DNA of 64,000 nucleotides from Cheiracanthium punctorium (lineage: Eukaryota; Arthropoda; Arachnida; Araneae; Cheiracanthiidae): NCBI GenBank assembly GCA_038373885.1, contig JAWZYV010018266.1, positions 1,479,001-1,543,000 of the forward strand. The letters are read 5' to 3'. A program made the translations under genes and the position numbers. Positions 12,298-24,264 of the stretch are shown here, in pieces. Below the pieces are notes generated by a model. It did not search any database. It was not told the DNA's origin and saw only the letters and a program-made list of their open reading frames with translations. The first letter of the stretch is position 1. Each line of letters starts with the position of its first letter.

Positions 12298-13689
12298 AAA
12301 ATTGTAACTCAATTCTTCTGTGATCAAATCATCTATAATTTTTCTTCTTTCATTGATGTTTCCACCAATAAATCTTGTTCTACATAGAGCCGTACATTTT
12401 TTTTTCTGTGTGTTACCTTACAAAAAATATGTCGTATATCACGCCATCCTTATACTTCAGGATATACTCGTGTTTTATGTTTCTTTTATGCTAGTTATTA
12501 TCTTGTTAGTGACAATACAAAGTGATTTATTATCCCAAACACAAACACTGGTTCCTTCGTAGTTTGGTGCTTTTGCTTACACAAGCTATTATTGTATCGG
12601 CATTGGTAAAATACATAATAGAATTATTAGAAAAGGTGTGCGGATCAATAGAATTGATTTGTTTATATAGTAAGGTAGAATATAAAACACTGTGAGAAAT
12701 CTTGATATTTGATGGTTATATATTTTCTTAGTCACCGATCTTGGATAAAACGTTTCTCTTTTTACGCTGGAGGATACTTCGATGTTGCAATTTATTACAA
12801 TAATCCTTCTTTTTATTAAAGAATATTAGTGTTTAGTGGGCTGACATATTTTATGCAATTGTGTATGCTAATAAGTAATAAAGAAAATCGTCGAACATTT
12901 TTGAATAGTTATTTTGATAGTCAAGCAGTATTGATAGGAATGCAAAATTTATAAATATTGATAATGAGTGATAGAACTAAACTGCTCTTAATAGTAATAA
13001 TGATAGTTCTGTTAAAAGAAGTAATAAATAGTATATAATGATATTAATAGTTGTAAACACATAGTATGCTGCCTTCTAGTAGCTGTTTCAATTGACAATG
13101 GATTAGTATGGAATAAGTGTGAAGTTTATTCAAGTTATTGTTTAATGAAATGTAATAAAAAATATAGTAACCTTATAAAAGCAACGTAAGTGTAAAGAAA
13201 CATGTCTTTACAATAAAATTTGTGTTATCTCTTGCAAAGGAACTATGTAAGAGAATAGATAGATGTAATTGGATGAATTTACTAAAAATAGTGAACCAAT
13301 ACATTTCTTTATTTTTATTATTTTGAATTTGATGAAATTCAAAATTATTATTCCATCAAATATTAATACGAAAGAATTTCATCTGCTCTAGCTAACGTTT
13401 CCTAAATACACTATTAATATTTGCATAGGTATGAGACCAATGCTTTAAACATAAGCGAATATTCTGTTCAGTGGCCTTCTACGCGGATAGAGCCCGGTTT
13501 AATATGAGTGATGACAGTGACCAAAAAGCTCTTTATTTTTTACAGTGATAGTTTCGAAAATTCTCAAACAATTTAACGAAATTTAGTCATCAATAATTTT
13601 AAAAGATTCAGAATGGTAAAATTTACAACAGTCCTCTACTCATAATAAATCAAGTGGTCTCGCAGAACAAAGATATACATCGACAGTAT

Positions 13690-14035
13690 TGTAATAACCC
13701 CAAAATGCTGTAAATGCCTTAAACGCATGGATATAGATTAGTTCGCCTATTTCTTTCTTTCCTTCCGTGTTACTCAAAACTATACAGGTATACCTAATAT
13801 GAAAATGAATTTTTTTTTTGTATCACTAGCAGAAAAATAAGTGAGAACCCCAAAATACTGTAATGTCTTCAGCACAAAAATGTAGATTAGTTATTGCAAT
13901 GCTGCTTTCTCACGGTGTTTTTTTGTGTGTGCGTGTGTTAAATTTCTCCCTTTCATTACCTGTTACTCATAACTGTACAGGTATACACAATACGAAAGTG
14001 AAGAAATTGATTGTATTACTAACAGGAAAAAGGCG
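13690..14035. repeat. Tandem duplication, two ~160-bp units
   Basis: Unit 1 (13695-13848) and unit 2 (13849-14035) share ACCCCAAAATNCTGTAA, ATAGATTAGTT or GTAGATTAGTT, a TTTCTTTC or TTTCTCCC block, TGTTACTCANAACT and ACAGGTATAC, and end in similar GTATTACTAACAGGAAAA-like sequence. Divergence is clear, so the duplication is not recent. A 74-codon plus-strand frame in unit 2 is not conserved in unit 1. Confidence 0.75.
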
Positions 14036-15714
14036 TCTCCGGAATAACAATTACACTCTTACATTTTTTGAGCGTTTAATGGAATAAATGATTCATAAAA
14101 TGAATGAAGCTTTGATATTGCATAATATCAAGTGATTCATTGGAATTGTTTATTATGTCGTAAATGCTTACAAGCATTTAATCAGCAGAATCAAAAACAG
14201 TATCATTAAGACAAACTTTCAAATTATTTATGTCAGTTTCATGATATATGTATTGACATTTAATTTGCTTCAGACATAAAACTGTAAAAGAAAGAAATTT
14301 ATTCAATTGTTTAATTATAATGAAATTCAGGGGACCTACGATATTAACGTTTGTTTAAAACCGACACTATTTTTGCCAGTGGAAAAAGTCATATTATCAG
14401 TTTTTATATTGTATCTAAAAAAATTGTAGAGTTAAATACTGGGAATTTGGAATACATTGTGCATTGCATCAAAACGAAATCCAACATTCATCAATACTTT
14501 TATGCACATATCTAAATAAGATAATTATCATTATTATGTAATGGGTGCAGGTAAAAGTCAATAAATTTTGTACATAAAAATTTATACAAGATTTTAAATG
14601 TGAGAAATAAAAATGTGGGTTTATTATAACGAGGAATTTTTAGCTTACTTCATCTTTTAATCTTCGGAAATAGACTAACGAGTTCTTGATGTTTGAAATA
14701 ATTCATTATCTCAAACGGGTGCATACTGAGAACTGAATTGTTTAAACACGTATGTCGAATGAAAATCTGTTTTATTCTGATTATACTACGAATATGATAA
14801 GTAGAATATTTTAAAAACTAATATGGTTGTTCATCGCTACTTCCATTTAAGTATTATTCGACAATACTTTCTTCACAATTCAAATCCTTGTTCTTCTGTA
14901 ATTAGGTGTACTCAAATAGAAGTTGAAAGTACTCATAAAGTGTCATATAAAGGTCTCTCTATGCAGGTGCTCAGCCACCTTTGATGCCATTTTACTTCCA
15001 TGTGATTCATTACTGATCAAGCATTTTGATAAAATATCTGAAAAAACATTTATATTTTGAATTCGCTGTAAAGCGATAAATAATAAAAATGTACCATAGC
15101 CCGCGAGCCTGTCTTATTTTTGTTTCTTGCTTCATTATTTTGGAAAATATATCATAATGTATAATTCAACCCTATATGTCTTTCATTTGAACTGTAAAAT
15201 CTATCATAATCAAACAGTGCGCTGTATTTGTCTCTCTTTTTATTACGATGGAAAGTGCATCCTTATCCATGCATAGGCCGTATTTTTGTTTCTCGGTCTA
15301 TTTTGTTGGAAAATACATTCAAATCTATAAATCGACTATGTGTATTTCTTACAGAACTAACTACGAATTCAAAAATTCAACATTTTAAATGTTTATTAAA
15401 AAACTAGAGATCTAAATGATTCACACATTTTCGTGATTGAAAAATAAATAAATGCAAATGAATCACAGGCTATATAAAGACATCAGTTATGATTATTTTT
15501 ATACAGCTCCATGCATTTATACCTCCTTAACAAACTTGGGATTTTCTCGGACTGTTAACAAGGGAAATAACGCTTCGAATTCCTGAAATCCCCTGACGAT
15601 ACTAACATTATTTCACCGTACAATAGAATGCATCGTTGGGTTCAGTTACACGTTCTGGTGAGCCGAAAAATAAATCCAGCAGCTGAAGAACAGAGCGATA
15701 CTTCCGAATACTTT

Positions 15715-15975
15715 AATTATCACAGTAAAGTGGGAGTTAATTTATTTTTAAAAAATCATCTAAATATATTCTAAAAATGAAAAATTAGTAAAACTATTCA
15801 GGATTTTTGTCGTTACAAATTTAACATTTGGCAAAGACAACAGAATTGGCTTAATAAACTTTTTTTGTGGAATACTGAACAGTGAAACTATTATGATATT
15901 AGTTAAAGAATGTTGCATGATATTCATATTACTGTTTTTTTTTTCTGGGAAGTGTACACAAACAGTGATATAGGA
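15715..15975 (+). repeat. Duplicated segment, copy 1
   Basis: Shares with 17545-17810 the ordered blocks CACAG...GTAAAATG-like, AAACTATTCAGGATTTTT or AAACTATTTTAGATTTTT, GACAACAGAATTGGCTT, AAACTATTA, GTTAAAGAAT or GTCAAAGAAT, and ATATTACTG, ending GTACACAAACAG or GTGCACAAACGG. Roughly three quarters of bases agree. Confidence 0.7.
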
Positions 15976-17544
15976 GTGTTAGAAAGCTTCAGATACCTAA
16001 ATAATATTGTATGAGTATAAAAAAAAAGATTTTTTATTGGAAATTAGAGAATCTGTATTAGAAATTGACTATTTATTTATTTTTTGTTAAAAAGTGTCTT
16101 GCTTATTGTATTGAAATTTCGAATCTTAATAGTTATAACTTCTTGGAATTCATATTATATTTTGTTTAATTTTTATATACGTTAAAAAAATTCTTAAAAT
16201 ACATTTATATCTGTGAATCTATCGAAACCTTTCCTCTATGAAGTATTGGAAATCATTAAATAAAGAAATACATGGGAATTTTTAAACAGATAAGAAATAC
16301 AAACAGCGTTAAATGAAGCAACGCTTTCAAAATAGGCTTAATGTTATATCGATTATAATCTTAACATTAGCAGAATTCTAATCAAGGTGCTACTTACAAT
16401 TTCCCAAATTATGAAGCTAATTATATTCAGAAAGAAACCCCATAATTACCATGTTTAACACAGAGATAATTATTTTTAAAGGCATCAGAATTAATTTATA
16501 AAAGAAATTGATAATCAAATAGCTTCAAGTGTCTAATGCTCCTTATGTTGGAAAAGAAGTGCATTTTCTCTAGTAATAAAAAAATTAATTATGTGTTACG
16601 TAAGCTACAAGGCGAATGAAGACATAAAAGATATTGTTACTTTTTCTGTTTTTCCCATCACTATACTATAGATATAAAAAACTTAAACTATGAGAAAGAT
16701 CATATTTAAATTTATGATGAAAATGACGGATCTATGTTGCATGGAAATGTGTAACTAATAGGAAAATTGACTTGTAAATTTTTCATTAAAAAATGAAAAT
16801 TTTTACTGTTTTATTTAAAATTCTTTCAAATAAGAATGATCGTATGATATAGATCACATGTATAATTTTAATTCTCATTTACTTTGTGTTTCTTAAATTT
16901 AATCTATTCAAGATGATGTATTCTAAATTATTTTTCTATTCTCATTTTTCTATCACTTCGGCTATTAAAACTGTATATTCGCTTTTTCCAGTATGCATTA
17001 TTCTTAGTTGTTTATTTCTTCCCATGAGATCCTGGGAGCCTTCTGGGGAAAAAATAGATTATATTACGTCGGTTAGCAATCGCAACGAACATTTTTTGCT
17101 TCCCCTTTTTGGCATAATGTTGGCGTTATTACTCTTTGTTGCTCTGCGAAATCTTTAAAATTGTTTGCTCGCGATTCCGTTATTTCAATTTTATTGGTTT
17201 AAGTTTTAGGGTTGCTTTGGAATGAGTGTTATTTATTTCAGCCAGTTTTTGTTCTCGCCAATGTGTAATTTTGTGTTGGCGCATGTTTAAGTGATTCCAT
17301 ATTATTTTCACTGTCCTTGCAGGGCGTATTTTTATTTCGCTGAAACCCACCAGCCGTTGCAATGTTTATGCTTCAATAGTTCCTTTTAAATAAAACAGAT
17401 TTAAGTATTCTTCTATTATACAGATTATACAGTATACAGATTATATCTTCTTCTTACATAGCAACTAAGTGTATCGAACCTGGATTCATTCGCCACAACG
17501 CAAACTAATCATTATAAAATAGCCTAACCAAATACCATCTTCAC

Positions 17545-17815
17545 AGATCGCAGTAAAATATGTGTTGATTTATAAAAGAAAATTCATTCAAATGTATTCT
17601 TAAACTGGAAAATTGGAAAAAAACAAACAAACTATTTTAGATTTTTATTGCTAGAAAGTAAACATTTCTAAAAGACAACAGAATTGGCTTCGGTAACTTT
17701 TTTGAATGGAGTAATGAAAATTAAAACTATTAAAATATCAGTCAAAGAATACTGTATAATATTGATATTACTGATTTTTATTTATTTATTTTGTGGGAAA
17801 TGCTGTGTGCACAAA
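17545..17815 (+). repeat. Duplicated segment, copy 2
   Basis: The second copy of the segment at 15715-15975, same orientation, 1.8 kb apart. A 77-codon frame crosses its end (17684-17917, non-ATG opening) with a hydrophobic stretch, but the corresponding frame is broken in copy 1, so it is not called as a gene. Confidence 0.7.
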
Positions 17816-18196
17816 CGGCTATTTAAGCATGATCCTTGCATAATCGAGCTAGACATTCCCTCGGCGGAAATGCACGGGATTACTCAGATTTACTCAGTTA
17901 AGCCAAAAAAAAAATGAATTCAAACAAAACAATAATGTTACACAGCATTCAGTCAGAAGGGTAGGGGTTGATCATAGCTCATCCAAATAACAGATCCACG
18001 TTTTAAATATCTGTGTTTTATCAAGAGATTTCTTACTCAATTTCATTTTGTTTACAATTCTACATATTGGTTTGTTGTTGCCGTGATTGTTTGATTTCTT
18101 TGCGTTGTTTAAAGATCCTGCTTATAAACCTTCGTCGAATAAAGTGAACAACACAATGACAGTTTTTACTGTCATAGAAAAGAAAATGTTATCAAC

Positions 18197-18289
18197 TAGG
18201 GTATGAGTGGGAATCGAACCTACAGCCGTGCGTTCAAGTAATTAGCGTATGGCTTTACAGCATCTTAACCTCTAAGCCACCGGCTGCCC
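18197..18289 (-). repeat. tRNA-derived SINE head (Pol III promoter)
   Basis: The minus strand has a box A, TGGCTTAGAGGTTAAGATG (18279 to 18261), and a perfect box B, GGTTCGATTCC (18220 to 18210). Both are at tRNA-like positions after a GGGCAGCC start at 18289. The A-to-B distance is about 59 bases, longer than in a class I tRNA, and the acceptor stem ends pair poorly (GGGCAGC against CATACCC), so this is a tRNA-derived SINE or degenerate tRNA pseudogene rather than a functional tRNA gene. The body and tail were not delimited. Confidence 0.65.
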
Positions 18290-18953
18290 ATTGTCACAGT
18301 CAAATCATCGATTTAATAGAACAAGTGAAAATACTTCTTAAACGGGAACGATGACAACACGTGTTTCAAATAAACAACCAAGAAGTACAGACGCCATCAT
18401 CTCTTGATTTAACTATCAGTAACATGGCGGTCGATTGAGTAACCAATCGCTTGTACACAGCAAGCTGAGTCAAATAAATTCTTTAGATCTATGGCAGGAG
18501 ATTAGTGATTTGATGTACATGGTAGGGTCATATGGGGAATTATGGGAAACAAAAAACACAACATGTAATTTTTTTCTAAAGTATAAAAGATAAAATGACT
18601 TATTTTGGTGTAAGTAAGCTTAAATAATTTATAAATTATTAAAATAATGTCTTTGCCTGAAATTGAATATTTATTTATTTTATTTAAATGATCGAGTGAC
18701 CAAGAATTATAAGCCGGATGCGGGCAATTATGGGTCAAATATGGGGTAAATGTGGATCACCCCTTATTTTATTGTAATGCATATAAAATGTAAATAAATA
18801 TTCTAAATTATTTATTTACTTTTTGCAATCTTATTTAGCACACAGAAAGATTTTTTTTAAATTATACAAAATGTTGTATAACTCATAAACATCTTGTTTG
18901 CGACAAAGAAAATTTCAGGCACATTGTTCAAGGAATTTCTATTCTAATTTTTC

Positions 18954-19064
18954 CTAGTCCAAAATTTTAGTTATTTTCCCACTGTAGAATGAGTCATTAT
19001 CATATTGCACAGCAAAACATTTCTGCTCTTCAAGTACACTGTGAATTCCTAGCCGCACTTTCTT
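18954..19064 (-). pseudogene. Degenerate coding remnant of the TIR element
   Basis: The minus-strand translation KKVRLGIHSVLEEQKCFAVQ, continuing YDNDSFYSGKITKILD to a stop, is a clearly protein-like block. Upstream (19064-19400) the frame is shifted and interrupted by stops. It may be the tail of the host element's transposase-associated protein; no family was identified. Confidence 0.35.
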
Positions 19065-20147
19065 AGCATTTTCAAAGGAAGAGTTTTTTTGGAACTTTTT
19101 TTATTGCAGCTTCTTCATTCTTATTTTCATTGTCATTTGTCAGTTCATCACCAAACAGTTCCGAGTCAGCTAGTTTTGCATTGGGAGACTGTCTGTATGT
19201 TCTTGGAGTGATTTTACTTTTTACAAGCAAGGTTTATCCTCATGTTCACATTTTTATGTTTTGGAGTTTCTTTTTTCTTCTTGACATTTGATTTCTGATT
19301 CTTTCTCTCTTGCAGTGAAAATGTCCAAGAAAGTTTTATTTGTTAGAACTGCCTAATTTTTATCAATTTATCTTCTTATTTTGGAATTCATTACTCGAGA
19401 TGTGCGCCTTAATTGCTGACTTTGTACTTTTTCAAAGCTGAAATTGATTTGCTAGCCAGAATTGTGTGAATGTTAAAGTAAAATGTAATGCTATTGCAGT
19501 AAAGTGCAACAGTCATAGTAAGTGCTAACATTATTTATAAAAGAAAATAAAGAAAGAATACAGGAAGAAGGAAGAAAATAAATAAAAAATACATTTTTTG
19601 ATAATAATATATCAAAAAATATCACTGACCAAGAATTACCCCAGTGAAAAAGGGGTAATAAAACTTTAAATTTATGTACGTATATGAAAAGCCTAGACCT
19701 CTTACAATGAAAAAAAACAGCACAAACAAAATTGTTTTTTCAAAAATATTTTACTAACACGAATCTTTAAAAGAATCAATTTTGAGAGATACTTTTTTGA
19801 AGATGTTTCTATAGTTGAGTAAAATGTATTTTTCTCGTATTTGCTTCATAGTTATATTGTTAATATAAGAGCATGGTATATGAAAATAGAATGTATTAGT
19901 TATTAGCTATGGTGACCAGAACAGAACCTCAATATACGTGTTAAATTGGAACAATAATCGATGCCTTAAAAGAGAGAGTCCACTTAGTTATGCTGAAGGC
20001 GAGGGATTTCTGTTTAATGAAGTTGAATATGTTTCACTGACTTGTGGTTTGGATGTCGCTTCTTCTTTTTATGAACGAGTGCTCTTTAAGCTTGATTTGT
20101 GCTCGTAAACTAACAACTGCTCCCAACATCCGGAGTATCTTAGACAA

Positions 20148-20640
20148 CTTGCCTTGGAGGTTATTCATCAAATCCCATGTAATGCTCTGCATATATATAC
20201 TGACGGTAGCAGGGTTGATGGCGCTATCTCGGGTTGCGGTATTTTTAACAAATAAGGAAATGACATTGCTATTTGTATTAAAAACCCTGATTATTATTCT
20301 GTCTTTTGGGCTGAATTTTTAGCTATTAAGGAGGCTCTAAATTATTGCATCATAGAGAATGTCAAAACAGATATTTGAATTTTTAGTGATAGCCGAAGCT
20401 CTATTCAGCATTTGTCTGAATGATGGAGTCATGGTGACAAAACGATTCTGAGTATAGTCCGATTGTTAAATTACTTGAGTAAAAATCATAAAATCACTCT
20501 TCAGTGGACACCGTCACATGTGGAGGTTTATGGAAATGAGATTGCTGATGGTCTCGCTGTTGAGGAAAACTATGGGGTTTCTCCTCATAATGGTTGCCTT
20601 ACTTTTGTCATAAATTGCAACCCGGGTCAAGCAAGACATT
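20148..20640 (+). pseudogene. RNase H domain remnant of the non-LTR element
   Basis: The frame reads LALEVIHQIPCNALHIYTDGS (the catalytic Asp of YTDGS is present), SGCGIF, WAEFLAIKEALNY (catalytic Glu), IFSDSRSSIQHLSE (catalytic Asp), then LQWTPSHVEVYGNEIADGLA (the H...GNE.AD motif). It is inactivated by in-frame stops after GIFNK, after KTDI and after QHLSE. It would have removed template RNA or acted in cis during retrotransposition. Confidence 0.85.
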
Positions 20641-20700
20641 AGTTCCTCTTGGAGGCAGGCCCCTGTAAATGAGTGGTACGATGGTACCCGCCTTGATGCT

Positions 20701-20745
20701 GCTCTATTTAGGCCAGGCAGTAGAGGTGCCTGCCCTAAATAGAGC
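20701..20745. repeat. 19-bp stem hairpin beside the mariner insertion
   Basis: GCTCTATTTAGGCCAGGCA (20701-20719) is followed by a 7-base loop and then its inverted copy with one mismatch (20727-20745). It lies 10 bases left of the mariner terminus and interrupts the retroelement's coding frame. Confidence 0.8.
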
Positions 20746-20755
20746 TGTAAATATC

Positions 20756-21326
20756 AGGTTGTAACGAAAGTTCTCCGCCAAATCTGCTTGAGTCAACTCA
20801 TGCGGCACTCAGTGATTGAACTTGTACATCAAGTTTATGTGATACATAGCATGACTAATGGGCATGGCATTAATGTCTAACTCTTTAGCTAGCTCTCAAG
20901 TGGTTAAATACTAATCTTCTTGCACAAGTTCTCGCAGGTGGCCCTCATTAACATCAGTAGGCCGACCAAAACGCTCAGCTCCTCGAATATCACAGGCCCT
21001 GTTTTTGAACTTTCAGTACCAAACCTTCACAGTGCCATATGATACAATAGTAAAATCTAAATTACCCACAAAATTCTTTGACATTCTGTAGCTGACTTTT
21101 TGCAACAGAACTGGAAGTAAATGATGGTTCAAATCCAGTAACGTGATAGTTCCATTTCAGACACCTTGTACTTAATGATAAGGATATTGTTTGGCAACAC
21201 AAGTGTTCTAAAGCAAATCTCTTTCTTTCAAATGGCAAAAATTGTTTGACAATATATGAGCAAACATAACAACGTGAACTGTTTGCAGACGATATTTGTG
21301 ACAGCGGTAAACTTTCGTTACAACCT
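20756..21326 (-). mobile_element. Deleted mariner-like element nested in the non-LTR retrotransposon
   Basis: 571 bp bounded by inverted AGGTTGTAACGAAAGTT ends, with CCGC conserved just inside. On the minus strand it retains part of a mariner transposase helix-turn-helix region: GTVKVW, stop, KFKNRACDIRGAERFGRPTD, VNEGHLRELVQED, where the GRP..V....L..LV pattern is typical. The catalytic DDD region is absent and the frame is broken, so the copy is non-autonomous. A TA duplication is not intact at both edges. Confidence 0.8.
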
Positions 21327-22659
21327 AATAGAAGGGCTGTACAAAAACAGCACTTGCCAGGTTAATTATTGGGCACATTCATGCACAGAGACATGTGTCT
21401 GGTCTTAAGGTTTATCCGCTTTGCCCGAAATGAAAGATGAATTCAGCCGCCCCTGCCAATATACTTTCCTGTATCGGTTGTGATAAGAATCAGACGTACT
21501 AACTCATCCTAACTCATCTGTTGTTTTGGAGGGTTTGCTTACTCACGGGTTTATGGACTTGGTGTACATGGTTCTGTCTGCCAAGTGGGGATGAGCAACA
21601 ACAACAACAGAATTCAGTAAGATGAATTGGCATAATTTAGCTGTTTTGTAAAAAAACGTTATAAAGCTAGTGACCATTATTTACACCCAAAAAATAGTGA
21701 CTCATAATTCTCCCATGTGACCCTACCTTATTCGAGCGATTTCAATGTCCGATTTTTCCAGCAGTAAACAGTCTATCCAGTTCTTTTATGTCAACGGGTC
21801 AAATATGTCCATATGCAATAATCGGTGCATTTGCAAGATCTACTATTTTACTGTTCACACCTGTCTTTGGAATGCAGAATCGCAGAATCCGATCGAGGAA
21901 TCATAGAATTGCAGAAAGGACAAGGACAATAATCGAGGGAGAAGTAAAAACTTTAAACTGACCTTTTTATAGAAAAACGGCTGTCATTGCTCCAAGAACT
22001 GAATGTTTGTCAGGTGAGGAATTTTTCTTCTCATACTTCCATAAAGTACTAATTTTCCAACAAAATATCTGCAAAGTTCCATATTATTTTGTATGAATAT
22101 TATTTGACTCACAGAATTGGCATTTTTTTGAGTATTTTAGTTTCTTCCCTTCTATCAAGGTATTGACTTGCATAACTTGCCCTTTCTGAAATTTTGATAT
22201 TTTATCATTTCATACTTATTAGTGTTATTTACATTAAAAAACATTTCAAATTCCAATTCCTTATTAAAATATATTCTACAGAGAAACGAAACAAATTAGT
22301 CTGGGTCATAGTTTAAAGGTAGGTCATTTTACAAAATTGTACAATATTTCTTGTAGAATCCTCTTCTTCCAAGGCTTCGATACATATTTTTTTGAACAAG
22401 TGCTTTTACTTATTGTACAAATCCTATTATCATTTTATTGCAGCTTGCATAAAATTTTTCTCTAATGTCTTAAATAACTAAGGTATAAATATACAACATC
22501 GAGTTTCTTCGCTTTAAAGCAAACTGTAGCAACAAAAACTGAGTTAACCTTAACCACATGGCTGGAGAACATTTCTCCACTTCCCATACATATCGTTTAA
22601 TAAAACAGAAAAGAGAGAAAGAAAATCAGATGCTAATTTACTGCTCCACTTTCAAACCT

Positions 22660-23420
22660 TTTAAAACCGGGCGCTGCTCTTCCTTAACACAATAGCAATG
22701 AAAAGTCATAAATAAAAGAGAAGGGGGGGAAGGTGGTGCCGGCATACTTTATTTCTTTTTACTCCGGTAAAATAATAAAGGTGGCAATAAAAACTGCGCC
22801 AGGAGAGATCCTCTCTATGCAATGGAAGGTAGTGACAGTTAAAATAATAGGAAAAGAGTTCGAGCAGCCCTTGTGACGTAATTTATCGAACAGTGGAAAC
22901 CGGAGAAGGGCTCTTGGGATAATGGGGGATTAGAAATGAAACAGATAACAATAAATTTCCGATAATAATAGGTAACAAGTCGATGTTTCAAGACCGTATT
23001 TTCTGACATGTTTTCGAACCGGGGGGGTCCCATACCTACGCCCTGAGCCATATATATCTAGAAACAAACAAAAGTTCTTGCAGAAGTGGAGTCCCGCAGT
23101 AAATTAAAGAAAACGCAAGACTTTTTCCATTCGTCGTTAGCATTCCCGTAGCAATTATTCAGAATGGAAAGCAGTTATTGGATTTCTGTAATGAAGGATT
23201 GGTTTATCTGCCCAGAGCAGAGTGAAACTGCACTATGACCAGGCTTAAAAAATTATGAATAATGAAGGAGGGGATTATTTTTAAGGGGGGTGCGGAATTC
23301 CTCGGGTGTAAAGAATGGAGAGTTTGAGGCTTCCTCACCTTGTTTATCCCACAAAAGGGAGATAAAACGTGTTTTCTGTTTTTCAAACTTTGACAGTTTT
23401 TCACTTAAGTGTGTTTAAAG
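22660..23420. other. Intronic GC-richer stretch without assigned function
   Basis: Several hundred bases with noticeably higher GC than the surroundings, including G-runs at 22721-22735, 23022-23030 and 23284-23291. Near 23044 the minus strand reads CAGGGCGTAGGTATGGGAC, resembling an hAT-type element end (YARNG); the partner terminus was not found. Confidence 0.35.
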
Positions 23421-24142
23421 AGCAACTGCTTGAGGTTTACCTCGATCGATTAATGAATCACGAACCATGATTTGCAAAAGGCATTAGTGTGAGAAGTGTT
23501 GTGTGATTTAAATTGTTTTGCGTAAATCGACAGCTGTTTGGTATCTATTGTCAGCATATTTTGTGTCATTGTAAAAACACTTTTTAATGATTGCATACGA
23601 AGCAATCAGTAACTCCAAATCAAGGTATTTTTAATAACATATACACATTTCTTCTCTGAGTGAATAGCAGTATTTGATTTCGGAAAATATGGAAGTTATG
23701 ATTAAATCTTAATGTCCAGTAAAGAATTTATTAGGTTGTAGTTGATTATTTATTCAGTTTTCTAGATGCATGATTATATATATGTTATATGTATGTATTT
23801 ATAAACATAAGAATGCCTTGTATATTACAAAACTGCAGATATTATGTCAGGATTACATTGCTTAGTTATTATGGTAAAATTCATAAATGATAACATATAT
23901 GCAGACTAGAATTATTCACAGAATTTTTGTACATTTATTAATACTCATTTTTAATATACCTTTAATAAAAAAAATAAGTTCGGAAAGAGTTTATCATAAT
24001 GAAGGATATATTATCATTATTTACATAATCGCACGTTAAGGGAAAAAGCAAAAAGAAAAGTTTTTTATTTATTTTTAATGAACAAAGCAGCATGGGTAAC
24101 TTAAAAAACAATAACATAATATTAAAGAAGGGTATAAAAAAC

Positions 24143-24264
24143 CTTATACGATTCTAAATCTTCTATGGTGCACTGTAAAATTGCTTCCCTGCCTACTGCG
24201 ACAGTTATGTTAGGAATGGGTTCAACAAATGACGGTAAGGTTGGTGCTTGCGCTGATGAATGAT
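24143..24264 (-). CDS. DIP/lachesin-like Ig protein, exon for N-terminal half of Ig domain 1
   Basis: Internal coding exon of a secreted or membrane-anchored neuronal immunoglobulin-superfamily protein of the DIP (Dpr-interacting protein)/lachesin family, which mediates cell-surface recognition. On the minus strand a pyrimidine-rich acceptor (TTTTTTGCAG) precedes 24264. Two bases complete a split codon and 40 codons follow, containing APTLPSFVEPIPNITVAVG and then LQCTIEDLESYK. The Cys of LQC is the B-strand cysteine of Ig1. The PxF..P..N.TV start is typical of the family's mature N-terminus. The exon ends in phase 0 at AAG before a weak donor GTTTTT. It joins in frame to 11957, which begins VAW, the C-strand tryptophan. 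The upstream signal-peptide exon must end in phase 1 and was not found. Family assignment rests on motif recognition, not on a search. Confidence 0.9.

Larger units (their letters stand above)
19960..21611 (+). mobile_element. 5'-truncated Jockey-like non-LTR retrotransposon (RNase H to 3' end)
   Basis: The remnant reads ESPLSYAEGEGFLF, then an RNase H domain, then (after the mariner insertion) RLIIGHIHAQRHVSGLKVYP with LCPK and C-x2-C remnants, LLTHGFMDLV, and a (CAA)n tail at 21596-21609. This order (RNase H, Cys/His motif, short repeat tail) is that of Jockey-clade ORF2 3' ends. No reverse transcriptase is present. It sits inside the element at 18521-21727 and is interrupted at 20756-21326. 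Confidence 0.8.
18521..21727. mobile_element. 3.2 kb DNA element with terminal inverted repeats, carrying nested insertions
   Basis: The left end GGTAGGGTCATATGGG (18521) is inverted at the right end: 21727 read on the minus strand gives GGTAGGGTCACATGGG. The similarity continues through AATTATG. Related subterminal sequence (AATTATGGGTCAAATATGGG) recurs at 18727-18750. No matching target duplication was identified. The interior contains a degenerate minus-strand coding remnant (18954-19064) and an inserted non-LTR retrotransposon with its own mariner insertion. The superfamily was not assigned. Confidence 0.7.
11958..24142 (-). other. 12.2 kb intron splitting Ig domain 1 of the DIP-like gene
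   Basis: The intron contains a TA microsatellite (12260-12295), a tandem duplication (13.7-14.0 kb), a dispersed ~250-bp direct duplication (15.7 and 17.5 kb), a SINE head (18197-18289), a nested transposon block (18521-21727), and modestly GC-richer stretches at 22.66-23.05 and 23.17-23.42 kb without an identified function. No other exon with both splice sites and family motifs was found. Confidence 0.8.

Noticed and set aside
16886..17158. A 90-codon two-membrane-segment protein
   Set aside because: The opening codon is GTG, the first ATG is internal, there is no homology, and hydrophobic translations are common in T-rich DNA.
18197..18289. A functional tRNA gene
   Set aside because: Box A and box B are good, but the acceptor-stem ends do not pair and the spacing is too long; called a SINE head instead.
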